DNA of 64,000 bases from Acholoe squamosa (GCA_949317995.1 OX439047.1:33704950-33768949); one strand, 5' to 3'. Positions 32,690 to 44,100 are shown, counted from the stretch's first letter. Numbers and translations: made by a program. Notes: generated by a model from the letters alone, not told the origin.

Positions 32690-33620
32690 TCTAGTGATGT
32701 GCTGCTTAGAGTGTACAAGACCTATGTACTACCTATTATAGATTATGCGGATATTTTTTATGGGGTAGCTAATGGCACATTACTTAATAGCCTACAACGT
32801 CTCCAGAATAAGCATATAAAATGTGCTTATGTCTGAATATATTGACCTCTACTGATAGGGTTCACCATGAAGCTTATCTCCCTAAACTAGTTCATAGGAG
32901 GGAATATCATTGTATGTTACATCCCACTGGGCACATCAATGTTGATTCAGCGTTGAAACAACGTTTGCAATGTTTGCATATCAACATTGATTTAGGGTTG
33001 AAATAGAGTTGAAATTGAAAGTTGAAACAACATACTCAAAATCAACTGTGGTTCAACATCTAACCATCAGCGCTGATTCAATGTGCGTGTTTCTATGTTG
33101 ACTCAACATTGTTTCAACAATGTTGAAACAACATTGACAGTTGTTTTGTTGACATATCAACATTGAATCAACATTGTATCAACATTGAAATCAATATTGT
33201 TGATTCAACATTGACAAATCAATGTTGAATCAACGTTGAGTTGACAACAATATTTCAACATTGATATGTCAACTGTTGACTGGATGTTGAAATGGTGATG
33301 GTTGACAACGTTGAAATACAAATATTGAAAAAGTGTTGAAAACAGGTTGATCAACACCATCAACATAACATCAACTGGTTGTCAATGTTGATGCAACATT
33401 GTGTGCCCACTGGGATGCACACAAAATGGTAAGACACGGTCTTAAAATGAGGGTGGCTCCTAGAGAAAGTAGACTGTCAGATGCTCTTGTATTATCCTAT
33501 CATAACCACAATTGTGTAACCTTTGAGCACAGTCCAGAAGTAAGATGTGCACAATTATGGAATGGACTCCCTACTGAGACCAGAAACATGAAAGAAAGTG
33601 GATCAGTGGATATCATTTAA
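32690..33620 (+). pseudogene. CR1/Jockey-like reverse transcriptase C-terminal fragment, interrupted
   Basis: The first half reads VYKTYVLPIIDYADIFYGVA and LQRLQNKHIKCAY. After the inserted palindrome-rich element the second half continues HKMVRHGLKMR, RLSDALVLSYHNHN and AQLWNGLP. These are the usual signatures behind the reverse transcriptase core of CR1/Jockey-type elements (YKT.V.P.LDY...LQ..QN...R......LWN.LP). Stops occur after KCAY. The catalytic core is absent. Confidence 0.8.
32922..33415. mobile_element. Palindrome-rich element with CCCACTGGGCACA ends
   Basis: Termini TCCCACTGGGCACA and TGTGCCCACTGGGA are inverted repeats with one change. Almost the whole interior is built of GTTGAA/TTCAAC and CAATGTTG/CAACATTG words in both orientations. 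It interrupts the reverse transcriptase fragment between H and HKMV codons; AT at both borders could be the target duplication. No coding capacity. Confidence 0.82.
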
Positions 33621-34095
33621 AGAAAACATGAAAAATATTTTGATGTCAACCATACCGTAATTTTTCTTTAATACAGAACTGTGTAAGTTCTACTGCTTAT
33701 CATCCCACTTAACAATTTTCTTTTTTAAATTTTACATAGTTAAATTCCCTGATGGTTAAATATATCTGTACATGCTGCTATGATTATGTGAACTTGCCTA
33801 GTCAAACTACGTAAAAGATCCAGAATCTTTTCACTATATGAGTATATATGGGGGGCATAACAATATCCTTAGATACGTCCCCACCCATGACTTTGTTGGT
33901 CAAGGTATAGAGCGCATATGTACTGTATCGCAACTATTTGTAAAACTCCTGTGTTTCATCATTGCATTATTTCCTCACATTTTGGGGTACTTGCTCAAAT
34001 GTGTGATATAATACCATCAAAAGCCTTATGGATTATTGTAATCTGATTGTTTATTGGCCAATAAAGTTAAATTTGTTCTAAAAAAAACAAGGGAG

Positions 34096-34648
34096 AACAC
34101 CCCTCAGTGGGGGATTTTTTATTCCCCATTTGGCCACCAGGAGGCATTGGAGGGCAAAATAACTCTGAAATGATTATAAAAAAAATTTTTGATGCAGAAT
34201 TCAATTTTGTCATTTAAAATGCTAAATTTTGGTTAGAAATGTCCCATATTTGGAAGGTAAAATGAAAATTTTTCATGAAAAATCGGCCTATATGACTGTT
34301 CCTGGTTGCCATGGCAACCATTCCAATAATCTAGATTTGCATTTGTTTATGCTAATCATGGGGAAATTAAATCAGAAATGGAAAATTCCTTCTACATCAA
34401 AATCTATGATGAAAACCACCATAATATTATTAATTTTTCTTATGAAAAAGGCTGATTCATTGTGTTTTTAGACATTAGTATGGTTTATAATGTATTCAGA
34501 GCTTAATCATGGATTTCAGATATGAATAACGATCTATGTTCAAGAAGGGGTTCTGACATAACTACTAGGAATATTTAAGCCAATGATGTCTCATTTTAAG
34601 GATATTTAGATGAACTTTGATAATGAATTTTACTGCAGAGGGGTGTTT
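34096..34648. mobile_element. TIR repeat with RFX-type X-box palindrome
   Basis: AACACCCCTC near 34096 mirrors GAGGGGTGTT near 34638-34648. The subterminal TTGGCCACCAGGAGGCATTGG recalls TTGGTCACCAGGGGGCAGTA of the repeat ending near 51,250 (inverted). GTTGCCATGGCAAC lies at 34305-34318. Confidence 0.55.
34305..34318. promoter_or_regulatory. X-box-like palindrome
   Basis: GTTGCCATGGCAAC is a full palindromic match to the RFX-family X-box consensus. It lies in a repeat, not next to a known gene. Confidence 0.5.
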
Positions 34649-34754
34649 TTGGTTGCCTGGTCACGTGCATGTATACATACATGTATGTATGTTTGTATGT
34701 ATGTATGTATACAATTGAAATTTCAAGTTGAAATGTGTTTTAAATGATAAGACT

Positions 34755-35006
34755 TTTTATTTCTAAAAAACACCACAATACGTGCAATAGCTGTTGGTTT
34801 TCCTAAATCCACCATAAACCAAGCTTCTGTAACAAAAGCCAATAGACATCTGCCAGAACCATCACCATCAGCCCATGTCTCCTGATCAAGGTTGCCATCT
34901 ATGACCACAGATGTTGAGACAACAAGATGATAGGGTGGTAGAACAGCCTGAGCCCCATCAGGAGATTTCATCTGTGTTATCTTCCCAAGAGCCAGGTTTG
35001 TAAGAT
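34755..35006 (-). pseudogene. FTP exon relic, copy B (frame intact, donor lost)
   Basis: Paralogue of exon 4 at 14.7 kb. From the acceptor (CTTTTCTGATTAG next to 35006) phase 1 reads without break: LTNLALGKITQMKSPDGAQA, then VVIDGNLDQETW, CLLAFVTEAWFMVDLGK and IVVFFRN. The copy A donor sequence (TACAGTAAGT) is missing; the exon runs into AAAAAGTCTTATC with no GT(A/G)AGT. So the domain frame survives but normal splicing would fail. Confidence 0.82.
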
Positions 35007-35097
35007 CTAATCAGAAAAGTAGAATAAATTATAGAAATTCATTACAACATCATATACTATAGTCCCATAGGTTTAAACCTTATATTGTGAGTGTCTT

Positions 35098-35640
35098 GTG
35101 CACTGAAAACCTGGAAGATCCGAAACTAGTCAGTGGTGACTACTTTAGGTCCTCAGGCTGACAATACCTAAAACTACAACTTTAGGTGTTCAAAATGTCA
35201 TATCTAGCTATAGGGTATTATATAGCCCATACATGAACATGGTGATAACAAGAAGTTGGTGATTAGTGGATAATTGATGACAGCTTTATTGTACAAAGTA
35301 CATGTTAAATAGATGTTAACTCAGCGAGTAGCTAGTTGGTAATGCTGCCAGGTGTACTGGCACCTGGCTGTATATACATAATGACCATCTGGATGGTGTT
35401 TCAATAGTTTCCACGACTAGACACCCTCAAATCGTAGTGGGAGGTGTTAGAAATGACTCCATACCGGTGACTACATAGTGAGGTCCAGTAGAGGCCTCAA
35501 AATAGCAGCTCCTATTTATTCAACTACTGGCTCAAAACACACCACTATGAAGTCATAGCACCCAGTCGTAGGGGCCACTATTGGCTACATAGTGACCAGT
35601 CATACCTCCTTCATGGTCTAGTATACACTCCTGTGTTCAA
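35098..35640. repeat. Fragment of a CACTGAAAACC-ended element
   Basis: GTGCACTGAAAACCTGGAAG at 35098 and TTTAGGTCCTCAGGCTGACA match the left end of the element at 63,202. The right end is not seen. The rest contains recurring 'GACTACATAGTGA' type words. Confidence 0.5.
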
Positions 35641-35663
35641 ATGAGCATAGGGCTGCAGTAACT

Positions 35664-35790
35664 ACCGTAATGTCTCATATAGGAGCTGGGCCTTGAATAG
35701 CAGCCTCCCTTGAATAGGGGCCGGGGTAGGAGGGCTGTCAAATCAATAGGGGCCGGGCCTTGAATAGGGGCCTGGTGTGGCCAGTTTTAT
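35664..35790. repeat. Half of a TIR element with TTGAATAGGGGCC motif repeats
   Basis: TACCGTAATGTCTCATATAG is followed by three or four copies of (C)TTGAATAGGGGCC(GG). The same plan (CCGTAATCTCTCG plus repeated TATAAGGCGC) occurs at 56,080. No right-hand partner was found. Confidence 0.5.
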
Positions 35791-36191
35791 GTGGTTTTAG
35801 GAAGACAACCGAGACCCCCCAGCCCAAATGATGTATAATTGTTCTAGATAATTCCCTTTCAAATCACATATGATAGATCTATATCTAATGACCTAATTGT
35901 ATCGAAAACGCTCTGTTATTCTTTCTTAATAGTAGGGCTGAGGTGTCAGGTAGGTGTGATATCCTTTGTAATTTTATTAGAAAGCCATGGTAGGTAAGGG
36001 TTGGGTATGACAGGCATGACAGCATTGTGAGGCCTAGTGCTCTATCTACACCACTGCATACTAGTAACTACATAGTGTGGCCGTAATGCTCAATTCTTAG
36101 GTGAAACACCACACCTTTTCCAAATGATATTTTATTCTTTTGAAAAAAAACCTGCCATCCCAGAGCCAAAGGCGCTGGCCACAGGGTTATA

Positions 36192-36352
36192 CAGGGGTGT
36201 GGGAAGCAGTTTCAGAGTGGGTGGGACCAGAGGGGTTTTCTCCAATTTTTGACCTCCTTTGCTTGACCTTCTAGTTTTGACCTTTTGAGGAGTTGGCCAA
36301 CAGTGGGGGGGGGGACATGTCCCCCCTGCCCCCCATGCTTTCCATACCCATG
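36192..36352. mobile_element. Small CAGGGG-ended MITE
   Basis: CAGGGGTGTGGGAAGCA at 36192 is mirrored imperfectly by the end GCTTTCCATACCCATG at 36352; TTATA flanks both sides. About 160 bp, G/C tract inside. hAT-like ends are possible but the duplication is only 5 bp. Confidence 0.5.
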
Positions 36353-36359
36353 TTATAGG

Positions 36360-37380
36360 TAGTAGTGTAAAGAGCCCAGATTGGGTACATTTGAGGAAAG
36401 GAGTGCAGAGGGCAGCAGCTAAGGCTACCCACTAATTATTCACATGGAGGGTTGTCATACCAGGATCCCTTATTGAGTCACTGCTGTGGTGGCTATTTAT
36501 CCAGCAGGCAGTACGATCACCCAGTAATGTAGCCAGCTATTTAGTCACCATGGCCAAAATCGTAAGATCACCTGCTAAGATTTGACCCATCTCCAGTCAT
36601 AGCTGGATGAACCTGTCGTGGAAATATTGAAACACGATCCTGGTGTACTGCCCTTTAGTGGCAGGGTGTGGTACTACTGCATACCATGGACATGGACTGG
36701 TTACCAGATTTAGTCTGTGTAGGTATTATCCATATGCTATAGTAAGGGTGAGAAAGTAAAGGGAACAGTGCTGCCCTCTGGTGCCTTTATTTGCTATGCA
36801 CAGACCTTGATTACAGAGGTGAGGGGTTACTTTGGCAAAGTCACCACTGGGTTTTTTTTTATGTCCTATAAAATAGGCATTTATTGTAACTGCACAGGGC
36901 GATTTTCTGTTACAATATGAAGACAGGATATACAAGATTGGATACATTTGTTTCCTGGAATAGATATAAAAACAATTTCACAAAAAGCATATTGGCATCA
37001 TGTTGTTATGTCAGTAATTCCAGTAAATTACTATATAGCATATCCAATGGTGTTTCTATGGGTTTACAAAGCTTGTGTTTGTGTATGATTTCAAGAAATC
37101 TCTAGTACAATATAATTCTAATCATATATATAGTTATTTCAATTTACCTGCCTGCCACTTTAAGAACATTTCTATAAACAATATGAACAGGGATGAAATT
37201 ATTTACATTTGATGATAATGAACAGGTTAACACATGTTTTGCTTTAAATGGTAATGTATGAGATACTGATGGATCTCTTTTGGACTAATAATCACAGTTT
37301 TGTGTGGGGCATGAGTTAGTAACATTACAATATTCAGCTTTGAAGAGGAAAGACTCATTAGGTCTTTGATTGTAAGTGAA
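36360..37380. other. No gene seen
   Basis: Only short ORFs. The 3' tail of the minus-strand non-LTR fragment may extend into 37,150-37,380. Confidence 0.4.
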
Positions 37381-37381
37381 T

Positions 37382-38311
37382 TTACTGCCTTCTAGTTCTC
37401 ATCTCTTGTATATAATTCTCCTTCATACCTTTCATATCTGTACCACATGGTAATTCGTTCCACAATTTTATACCTCTATAAAGTGGACTTTTTTTGAATG
37501 ATTGAAGTCTATACCGCCTTTCAAAGAAAACTATCTTATCATTCTGTCTTGTCCTCCTGTCTGTATGAGTATACAATTCCTCTAAGACTATTTTCTGTAT
37601 CTAAGCCTTTCTATACATTAATGAAGTGAGCAGCTCCTTTCTCCGTGCCTCCAGCATTGGTACTTAAAATCTGGCATGCAGCCCTACAATAGTTTCATGT
37701 CTCTTTTTCACCTTAAAATTAAGGCAGATTCTTAATCCCTGGTTTTGTATTATTTGTAACCTTGCAATATCAGCTACATTAGCACAGTCAGTGATAAAGC
37801 AACAATAGTCAAATATGGGGAGTATGCACTGTTTGTAGATCGATATGCTAGCTTTCTCCATTAAAAGATGTCTAATTTTTGCAAGCTTAAAAATAGAGGC
37901 TGTGGCCTTTCTTACAGTGTCATTTAAGAAGGAGGCCATAGTGAGTTTACTATCAATGATGACCCCTAGATATGTGTATTTGTTTACAACTTTAAGTTTC
38001 TGTCCATTTATATTTATATCTAGATTTTGTAAATTTGGTGCTCTTTGGGGAGAGGAGAACCACATGCACTGAGTCTTATCAACATTGATAGTCATAAGGT
38101 TGTTATCACACCATAGACCTATTAAGATCCACTTGCAGGTTTCTGGTGCCATTGATCCCCGGTCATTGATCATCTGTATGCAAAATGAATAGTTTACAGG
38201 AATAACTGATTCGGTACAACAAGGATAGCACCATCCCTGTGTGTAGTTTGCCCTTTCTTCTTGTTCCTTAGTATGAAGTTTAGTTAGAGACAACATGTTC
38301 CATTTTGCCAT
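37382..38311 (-). pseudogene. Non-LTR reverse transcriptase C-terminal fragment
   Basis: The minus strand reads WCDNNLMTINVDKTQCMWFS, YTYLGVIIDSKLTM, SIYKQCILPIFDYCCF and LQIIQNQGLRICLN, then after a stop KKSPLYRGIKLWNELP. These match the post-catalytic half of the reverse transcriptase and its tail in CR1/Jockey-group elements. The YADD box and everything upstream are missing. The related element on the plus strand starts 220 bp away, head to head, and shares KSPLYRG...LWN.L. Confidence 0.82.
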
Positions 38312-38527
38312 GGCGATTGCCTCCCAGAATCTTTTGTGAGATGCCCCCCTTCAAGGCGCTCTCTGGCTGTGTTTACATGGTCAATTAGATTATAAGTTTA
38401 CTAACATCTTGTACTTAAGTTATTGTTCATGCACTGAATCCCTGCGCATCAATTACATGTACATTGATAATTCTGTTAAGATCTATACATCCTCGCATCT
38501 TGGCAGATTGTCTGGTGAATCACATAT

Positions 38528-39433
38528 TTGCTTACTGCATTGCACAATTCTGACCACCAAAGTAAGGTTGCCCAAATGACCACTGATTATAAAGATTTCA
38601 TAAAATTGAAAGGTCTAAAGATTGGTCATTATAATATTCGAAGTCTTCACTTAAAGTTCGGTGAACTCTATGACCTTGTGAGACTTTTCGACATCCTCTG
38701 TGTAAGTGAAAGCTGGCTAACTGAGGAATATTCAGATCATAATCTGTATGTCCCTGGATACAGATTTTTTAGGTATGACCGAGTAATGGACAAAACACGT
38801 GGGGGGGGGCTACTGATCTATGTTTGTGATAGGATGGCACCCTACTGCAGCATAGTAAGCCCACTCTCCAAATCAGATGCTAATATTGAATCTATGGTAA
38901 TTAACTTTACCCAAGAAAAACATAGACTGACATTATTCATTCATGTGTACAGGTCACCTAATGGAAGCTATGTGAAATACATGGATTCTGTGGTGGAAAT
39001 ATGTGAAAGCCCACTCCTAATTGGTAGAGAAAGATGGCTGATAGGTGATGTTAATGTCAATCTGTTCGAACCAGATGACAGCAAAACTAAACTATACAAA
39101 AAGTGTATAAACAAATTAAATCTTACGGATATCATTTATAATATCACTAGGCCGTATACAAACAGATCAGGAGGTACCTGTATTGACCTAATAGCTTCTG
39201 AATGTGACATTGTATTACATCATGGTATCCTGCCTCTTTTTGCAAGTGACCATCTTCCAGTCTATGTTGTGAAGAAGAAGCCCAAGGAGGAATTTGTTCA
39301 TATAATAGTCTCTGGTCGTTCATATAAAAACTATGACTACCATGATTTCACAGACTACCTCGTTGGCATAGACTGGTATGATTATGACAAGATCATGGAT
39401 GTGGATGAAAAATGGTCCCTTCTCCTTAAGTAA
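38528..39433 (+). CDS. APE-type endonuclease domain of the non-LTR element
   Basis: The best ATG is at 38576 (MTTDYKDFIKLK); the frame is open a little further upstream. All main endonuclease motifs are visible: GHYNIRSL, CVSESWLTE, a YRSP motif, LIGDVNVNL and SDHLPV near the end. These are the Asn, Glu, Tyr, Asp/Asn and Asp-His active-site segments of AP-endonuclease-like nickases that cut target DNA before reverse transcription. The frame ends at a stop (39431-39433) just after the domain, where a full element would continue into reverse transcriptase. The catalytic motifs look intact. Confidence 0.85.
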   Translation: MLTALHNSDHQSKVAQMTTDYKDFIKLKGLKIGHYNIRSLHLKFGELYDLVRLFDILCVSESWLTEEYSDHNLYVPGYRFFRYDRVMDKTRGGGLLIYVCDRMAPYCSIVSPLSKSDANIESMVINFTQEKHRLTLFIHVYRSPNGSYVKYMDSVVEICESPLLIGRERWLIGDVNVNLFEPDDSKTKLYKKCINKLNLTDIIYNITRPYTNRSGGTCIDLIASECDIVLHHGILPLFASDHLPVYVVKKKPKEEFVHIIVSGRSYKNYDYHDFTDYLVGIDWYDYDKIMDVDEKWSLLLK

Positions 39434-39479
39434 CTGACTGAAATTATTCTGAATCACCATAATTCGGTGAAGAGATAGG

Positions 39480-39826
39480 TGGGGCAAAGCTGCTGATTAT
39501 ATAAATTCTTTCTTTACCAGAAGACAGCTCTTTGACTCATTAGGTAATATACCCAAATTATCCAGTAACGTTTCTCCTGAAAGGCAGAAATATAAATTTT
39601 CAGAAAGCACATTTATATAGGTAAGCTATGCAGCTGTCATCAATCTTATAAGAGGTATTGAAGTACACAAATCCAGTGGCTTGCCAGATATACAAATTGC
39701 CGTCCTTAAATATGCCCTACCAATATTGGCACCCCAAGTAACAGACCTCATTAACATGTGCCTTCATTCTGTTTCCTTTCCAAAGGAATGGGCCTCCACC
39801 ACAGTTGTCCCTCTTCCCAAATAAGG
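39480..39826 (+). pseudogene. Linker and start of reverse transcriptase, same element
   Basis: Reads AADYINSFFTRRQLFDSLG, then after a stop near 39,620 SYAAVINLIRGIEVHKSSGL and PDIQIAVLKYALPILAPQVT, FPKEWASTTVVPLPK and a stop. KSSG.PDI...K...P.L...L...N......FP..WK...V.P..K is the N-terminal part of CR1/Jockey-type reverse transcriptase. Confidence 0.78.
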
Positions 39827-39844
39827 GCCCTTACTTTTTATCTG

Positions 39845-40651
39845 TTTCATAAACTAGCTAATGCTGTAAAGTGTCTTTAGTCTGATGCTACCAATATCTA
39901 TAATTGGTTTAGCGAAAATGGTCTCTGCATCAATACTAGCAAAACAAAGATTGTAGTATTCAACTCTGACTCCAATAACCAACCAGTCTCTATAAAAATG
40001 GGTCCTACCACATTGGAAGTCTGTAAACAATATGAATATCTTGGTGTAATTATTGATGATCAACTATGTCTTGATAAAACCATCAGCAAAACTGTGAGTA
40101 CTGTGAGTAACAGATGCTATATGCTAGGCAAAATGCGCCGAAGGCTTTCATCTAACACTGCACGCTTGCTGTACAAACAGACCACCCTGCCTGTATTAGA
40201 ATATTGCGGTTTTCTCTACAATGGGGTTGCTGACTACCAACACAAACGTCTACAACATGTCCAGAATAGGTGCTTAAGAATATGTCTAAATGTACTCAGT
40301 CTACATATGGACACGGGTATAGACTATCTTAATGTCAGATTTGATATCCAGTCGCTCACATTACTTCATAAATACAATGTCATCTATGAGCAAAAACATG
40401 ATACTGAATCATTGGGTATACAGTTACAGGCAGTACCCACCTGTGGTCGTATCACCCGTTACACAAACACTGCACTCCTAACTTACCCCCTTGCTGCAAA
40501 GCTAGGTTATAGGAAAAGCCCATTGTATAGAGGGATGGAATTGTGGAACCAACTTAATGCCTCATGTAGATTAACAACCTCTAGAGACGTGTTTAAGACC
40601 AAGGCAAAAGTCACTGTGTTAAAGATTTGGGCCAAAAAGCAGCTAAAGTAA
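39845..40651 (+). pseudogene. Reverse transcriptase C-terminal part, same element
   Basis: Begins ATNIYNWFSENGLCINTSKT, then YEYLGVIIDDQL, LLYKQTTLPVLEYCGFLYNG, LQHVQNRCLRICLN, RKSPLYRGMELWNQLN and ends KIWAKKQLK. It is uninterrupted to the stop (217 codons from the first ATG at 39,998). It is preceded directly by the N-terminal part, so the palm with the YxDD box has been deleted. Confidence 0.82.
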
Positions 40652-41179
40652 GCGATGAAACTCTGTCACGCAGGACTCCTAAATATTTGGTGTTGCAAAT
40701 GTAACAAATGATTCATCACAACTTGTAAATTGTACAACCTGTGCCTTTACCAGTGGTCTGAGATGCTCAGGGACCAACGACATACATATTTCTCTGCTGA
40801 CAATGCTCAATGTTACTAACCTCTCTCTACTATTACTTGAATTTTGTCATTTCCATATATTTGAAATAATACTGTTCATACTTATATTGTCAAATTAAAG
40901 AATTCAGAAGAACAGTGCTTGATGTACATTATCATTATTTGATATTGGCTAACCCATCGCATTTAAACATAGATACATTCATTATTAGTAGTATACCAAA
41001 TGACAAGCGCTTGATGTACAGTGCTACTTCTTTCAAAGTTTACTCATCGCACTACCAAGTTACTGTCATACTGTGCTAAGTCAATTACAAGGACTGAGTA
41101 CCTATCTCATTTTGAATGTATTGTATTTTGAAAATCACTTTGTGCAATAAATACATTATGAATTCAAAAAAAAAACTAT

Positions 41180-43390
41180 TGTGCTAAAGATTTGATGTAT
41201 ACATTATATATGATCACAAATCACCATACTGCCTCTAATCAATTGGTGGCCTGTTCAAGGTGGAACCTTTTGAGAAGAGTACATCTTAAGATGTATGATG
41301 TACCATTGAGAACTACGATGCTCACCTGTAATGTTATTTTGATGAAAATCGTTCTTTTTTTCATCAAACCCAACTATGGGCAACAAGTGAAGGCAATCAT
41401 AGACCTCAGATGGGTTTTATCTTATAAATATATTTGAAATAGGGGTTCACAGTTCGGCCAAAATCGGGTAGCTTTTTTCATCAGGTCTGGTGATTGAACT
41501 GCTTGGTTTAGATCAAATTTGTCAAGCATCGAAAGAAATGTTGCTCCTATAGTGTAAATCAGTATTGTTATACTGAGATTTAAAAATGTAAATCGAGAGA
41601 GAACCTCACATCGAAGACCTATAATAGTGAAAAAGTGAAAAGGTCTCTGCAGAGGACTGTAGGTCCTCAGTTTGATTACTTCAGGTTGTCCTATCGATTG
41701 AGCCTGAGGAGAGTGATCCTATGTGCGTACAGGTAGCCCATAGCTTTCTTGAAATTATGTTAGTTAAATGCAATAACATTTATCCGTGTCCTACATGCTC
41801 ATAAGAGTCTATTCCAACATCATCGATGTAGAAAGTTCTTAATAAAGTATGGATGAGATAACCTACAGTTTGCAATATTGCAGGTCGTCCTGTGACAAAA
41901 TGTATCGTATCTGAGAATTAATGATGGCGAGGTGTTCAAGTTGATGACTTAGGGTCATTAAATCTCAAAGACAACCTAAGTGCACAGACTACTCTCCTGG
42001 AGGCCTGGTTTTCAGTGCAGATCTATGCAGGCCATTAAGAAAACGTGTTTCTCATCACCGCCCTTCTCAGAAAAATCATCACCTGAGAATTTGTCTTGTT
42101 TTTTGGTTAGAATTTTCTGAAGAAAAAAAAATACATTGAAAAATGGACAAAGGTAGTCAAGTTTGGTATCAAATCAAAGTTTAGGGCCCCAGCAATGACC
42201 TAGTTATGAATTATAGCCATTTTCACACTTTTCAAATGTTGATTATAACTTTACTTTTTTCTTATCCACTGACAACCGCAACGCATAGGTTAAATGAAAA
42301 TTAAATAAAATCCTCCATCGTCACCTTTTTCATCACTTGGTGATGAGAAATTATGAGATCTTACAAAATCTGCATACACTACTTGTAGTAAGATGTAGCT
42401 GATGATTCCTGCGATCACATAATGTCGTGTTGACATTAGTTTTACCCCTGTTTGTACAGGCTGTCAAACCTGGCACTTTAGGATAATTGTCCTGAAAGAT
42501 TTTACGTGTGCTATAGAGCACTTATGGCCCAGGGTCTTCCACCAAATATAAAAAAAGATGAAATTAAAATAAAAAATGTAGAAGAAATTCCCACTTAAAG
42601 TATTCCATTCTGATCAACCTACCATAGCTGAAAAGATGCCGCCAATGACACTTCCTTGGCAAAAATCAAGAGAAGTGTTATGAGTGTTCATAAAAACACG
42701 GACCACCATAGGCTACACGGACATCGCATGCCACCTGCCAACTGAAAAAGAAGGTATATATGACAGGTCCTCGAATAGACCTTCCTGAGATCTAGTGATG
42801 AAACATATAACTACATAAACGGTCTTCTAATGATCGGTCTCCATAGATGGAGACTGTTCACTTTTCGACAATATATGTAACCCTCTGGCTGTAGATGCTA
42901 TCATATTTGTTATCAGTACAGCTGGACTACCTGAGGCTCACCTGCTGAAAAAAAAGTGTCTTAATCTGGTGATTCCCATAGGAGCCCATGTGTTTATTCT
43001 ATCACCAAAATCTATCGCACCCATAGACCCAATTCTAAAAAGGGGCACGTTGTCAGTATGGCACCCGAAAACAGCAGCATTTAACATAGAGAAAGACATC
43101 ACTCACCATGAAGGACAAAATGTTGTCTGATAGATGAAATTTGAAACTTCCCTTTGGCTTTTGAAAAATGTGTGAAATAACAGTATATCACTTAATGATT
43201 ACACCCTATAGTTGGTGATTACAAATTTGTGGATTTGGCTGAAAAAGCACTGCCAATAGCCCAGGGAAACCCTGGGCCAACAATCCATCAGAATAAATTG
43301 ATCATCAGGCGATTGTAAAATTATCAATTATCTCTTAGATAACAATACTCCGTTGTCACTCCCTATTAACCAACCCCCAGCCTCCTCTAC
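41180..43390. other. No gene seen; one loose TIR end
   Basis: Only short ORFs. GGCCTGGTTTTCAGTGCAG near 42,004-42,022 resembles the right end of the CACTGAAAACC family. Confidence 0.45.
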
Positions 43391-43989
43391 CCCCCCCCAC
43401 ACACACACACACAGCAAATGTGGGAGCAAATAGCTTTAGGCAACTTTGACGAAAAAAAAGAGGTCGGTGGACCTACTTCTTGCAAGTTGGTAGACTTTGT
43501 GAGAAAAGACTTTATTGATTCTTTTTTGTTTAGGCAGAGCCATGGTTCCTCTCCCACCCCCACCACCCATCAATCCAACTGCCTTTCAACCCTCTGCCGT
43601 CAGTCCAGTCTGAGGTGGACAAACACAGGGCTACCCAGCCTGCGCTGGAACCAAAGATTGAGGATCAAAAGTCAATTTACAGAGGGTGTCGTCCATTGGC
43701 TGGGACAGGAAGCCCTCCTTTATTGGTTGTTATTTGTGGCGGGAAGGGCTAAACTTTTACAGATCTCCCAATTGTGGTCTATTGGGTTCCCAGAGTCTCC
43801 TGCGTCTCTATCTTTAGCTACTAGACGCACGGGAGTCTGCAGGAAGGGCTTTATGTGCCAGCCCCACCCTTTAAAGCTATTCCCCACCCTCTCACCCCAC
43901 TCCCTGACTCCAAACTCCTACCCAAGAAACCTCGGCGCCCCTCCTCTCCACGATCTGATGAACGAACACAAACTTCACAGATCACTGAT

Positions 43990-44100
43990 AAGATAACGAC
44001 CGGAAATTGACTTCGATCTCCGGCCGTTCCTGATTGGTGAAGCGGTGAGCACGTGACCGCTCTCCAGCTTCCTGATTGGCTATGGGGGAGTTTTCTTTAG
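43990..44100. promoter_or_regulatory. Promoter-like cluster: CCAAT boxes and CACGTG E-box
   Basis: Two inverted CCAAT boxes (CTGATTGG at about 44,030-44,037 and 44,072-44,079) flank a CACGTG palindrome at 44050-44055, in a CG-richer stretch. Similar ATTGG motifs lie at 43,695 and 43,722. No downstream coding exon could be supported, so the direction is unknown. Confidence 0.35.

Larger units (their letters stand above)
18650..35030. repeat. Segmental duplication, copy B, expanded by insertions
   Basis: Colinear with copy A (10.3-15.0 kb): 18,650-20,770 matches 10,306-12,320 and 30,800-35,030 matches about 12,450-15,000 in patches. The sequence between (20,770-30,800) has no counterpart in copy A and consists of the tandem array, a TIR transposon and an L1-like insertion. 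Further elements sit at 31.5, 32.9 and 34.1 kb. Confidence 0.82.
38528..41175 (+). mobile_element. Internally deleted CR1/Jockey-like non-LTR retrotransposon
   Basis: The order is endonuclease, start of reverse transcriptase, then directly its C-terminal part, a 500-bp 3' region and a final A run at 41,166-41,175. The reverse transcriptase core is missing between about 39,826 and 39,850. Family placement below the CR1/Jockey group is not certain. Target duplications were not found. Confidence 0.8.

Noticed and set aside
43418-43996. 192-codon plus-strand frame
   Set aside because: No domain, no splice support, mixed composition, overlaps a promoter-like stretch; I could not support it as a protein.
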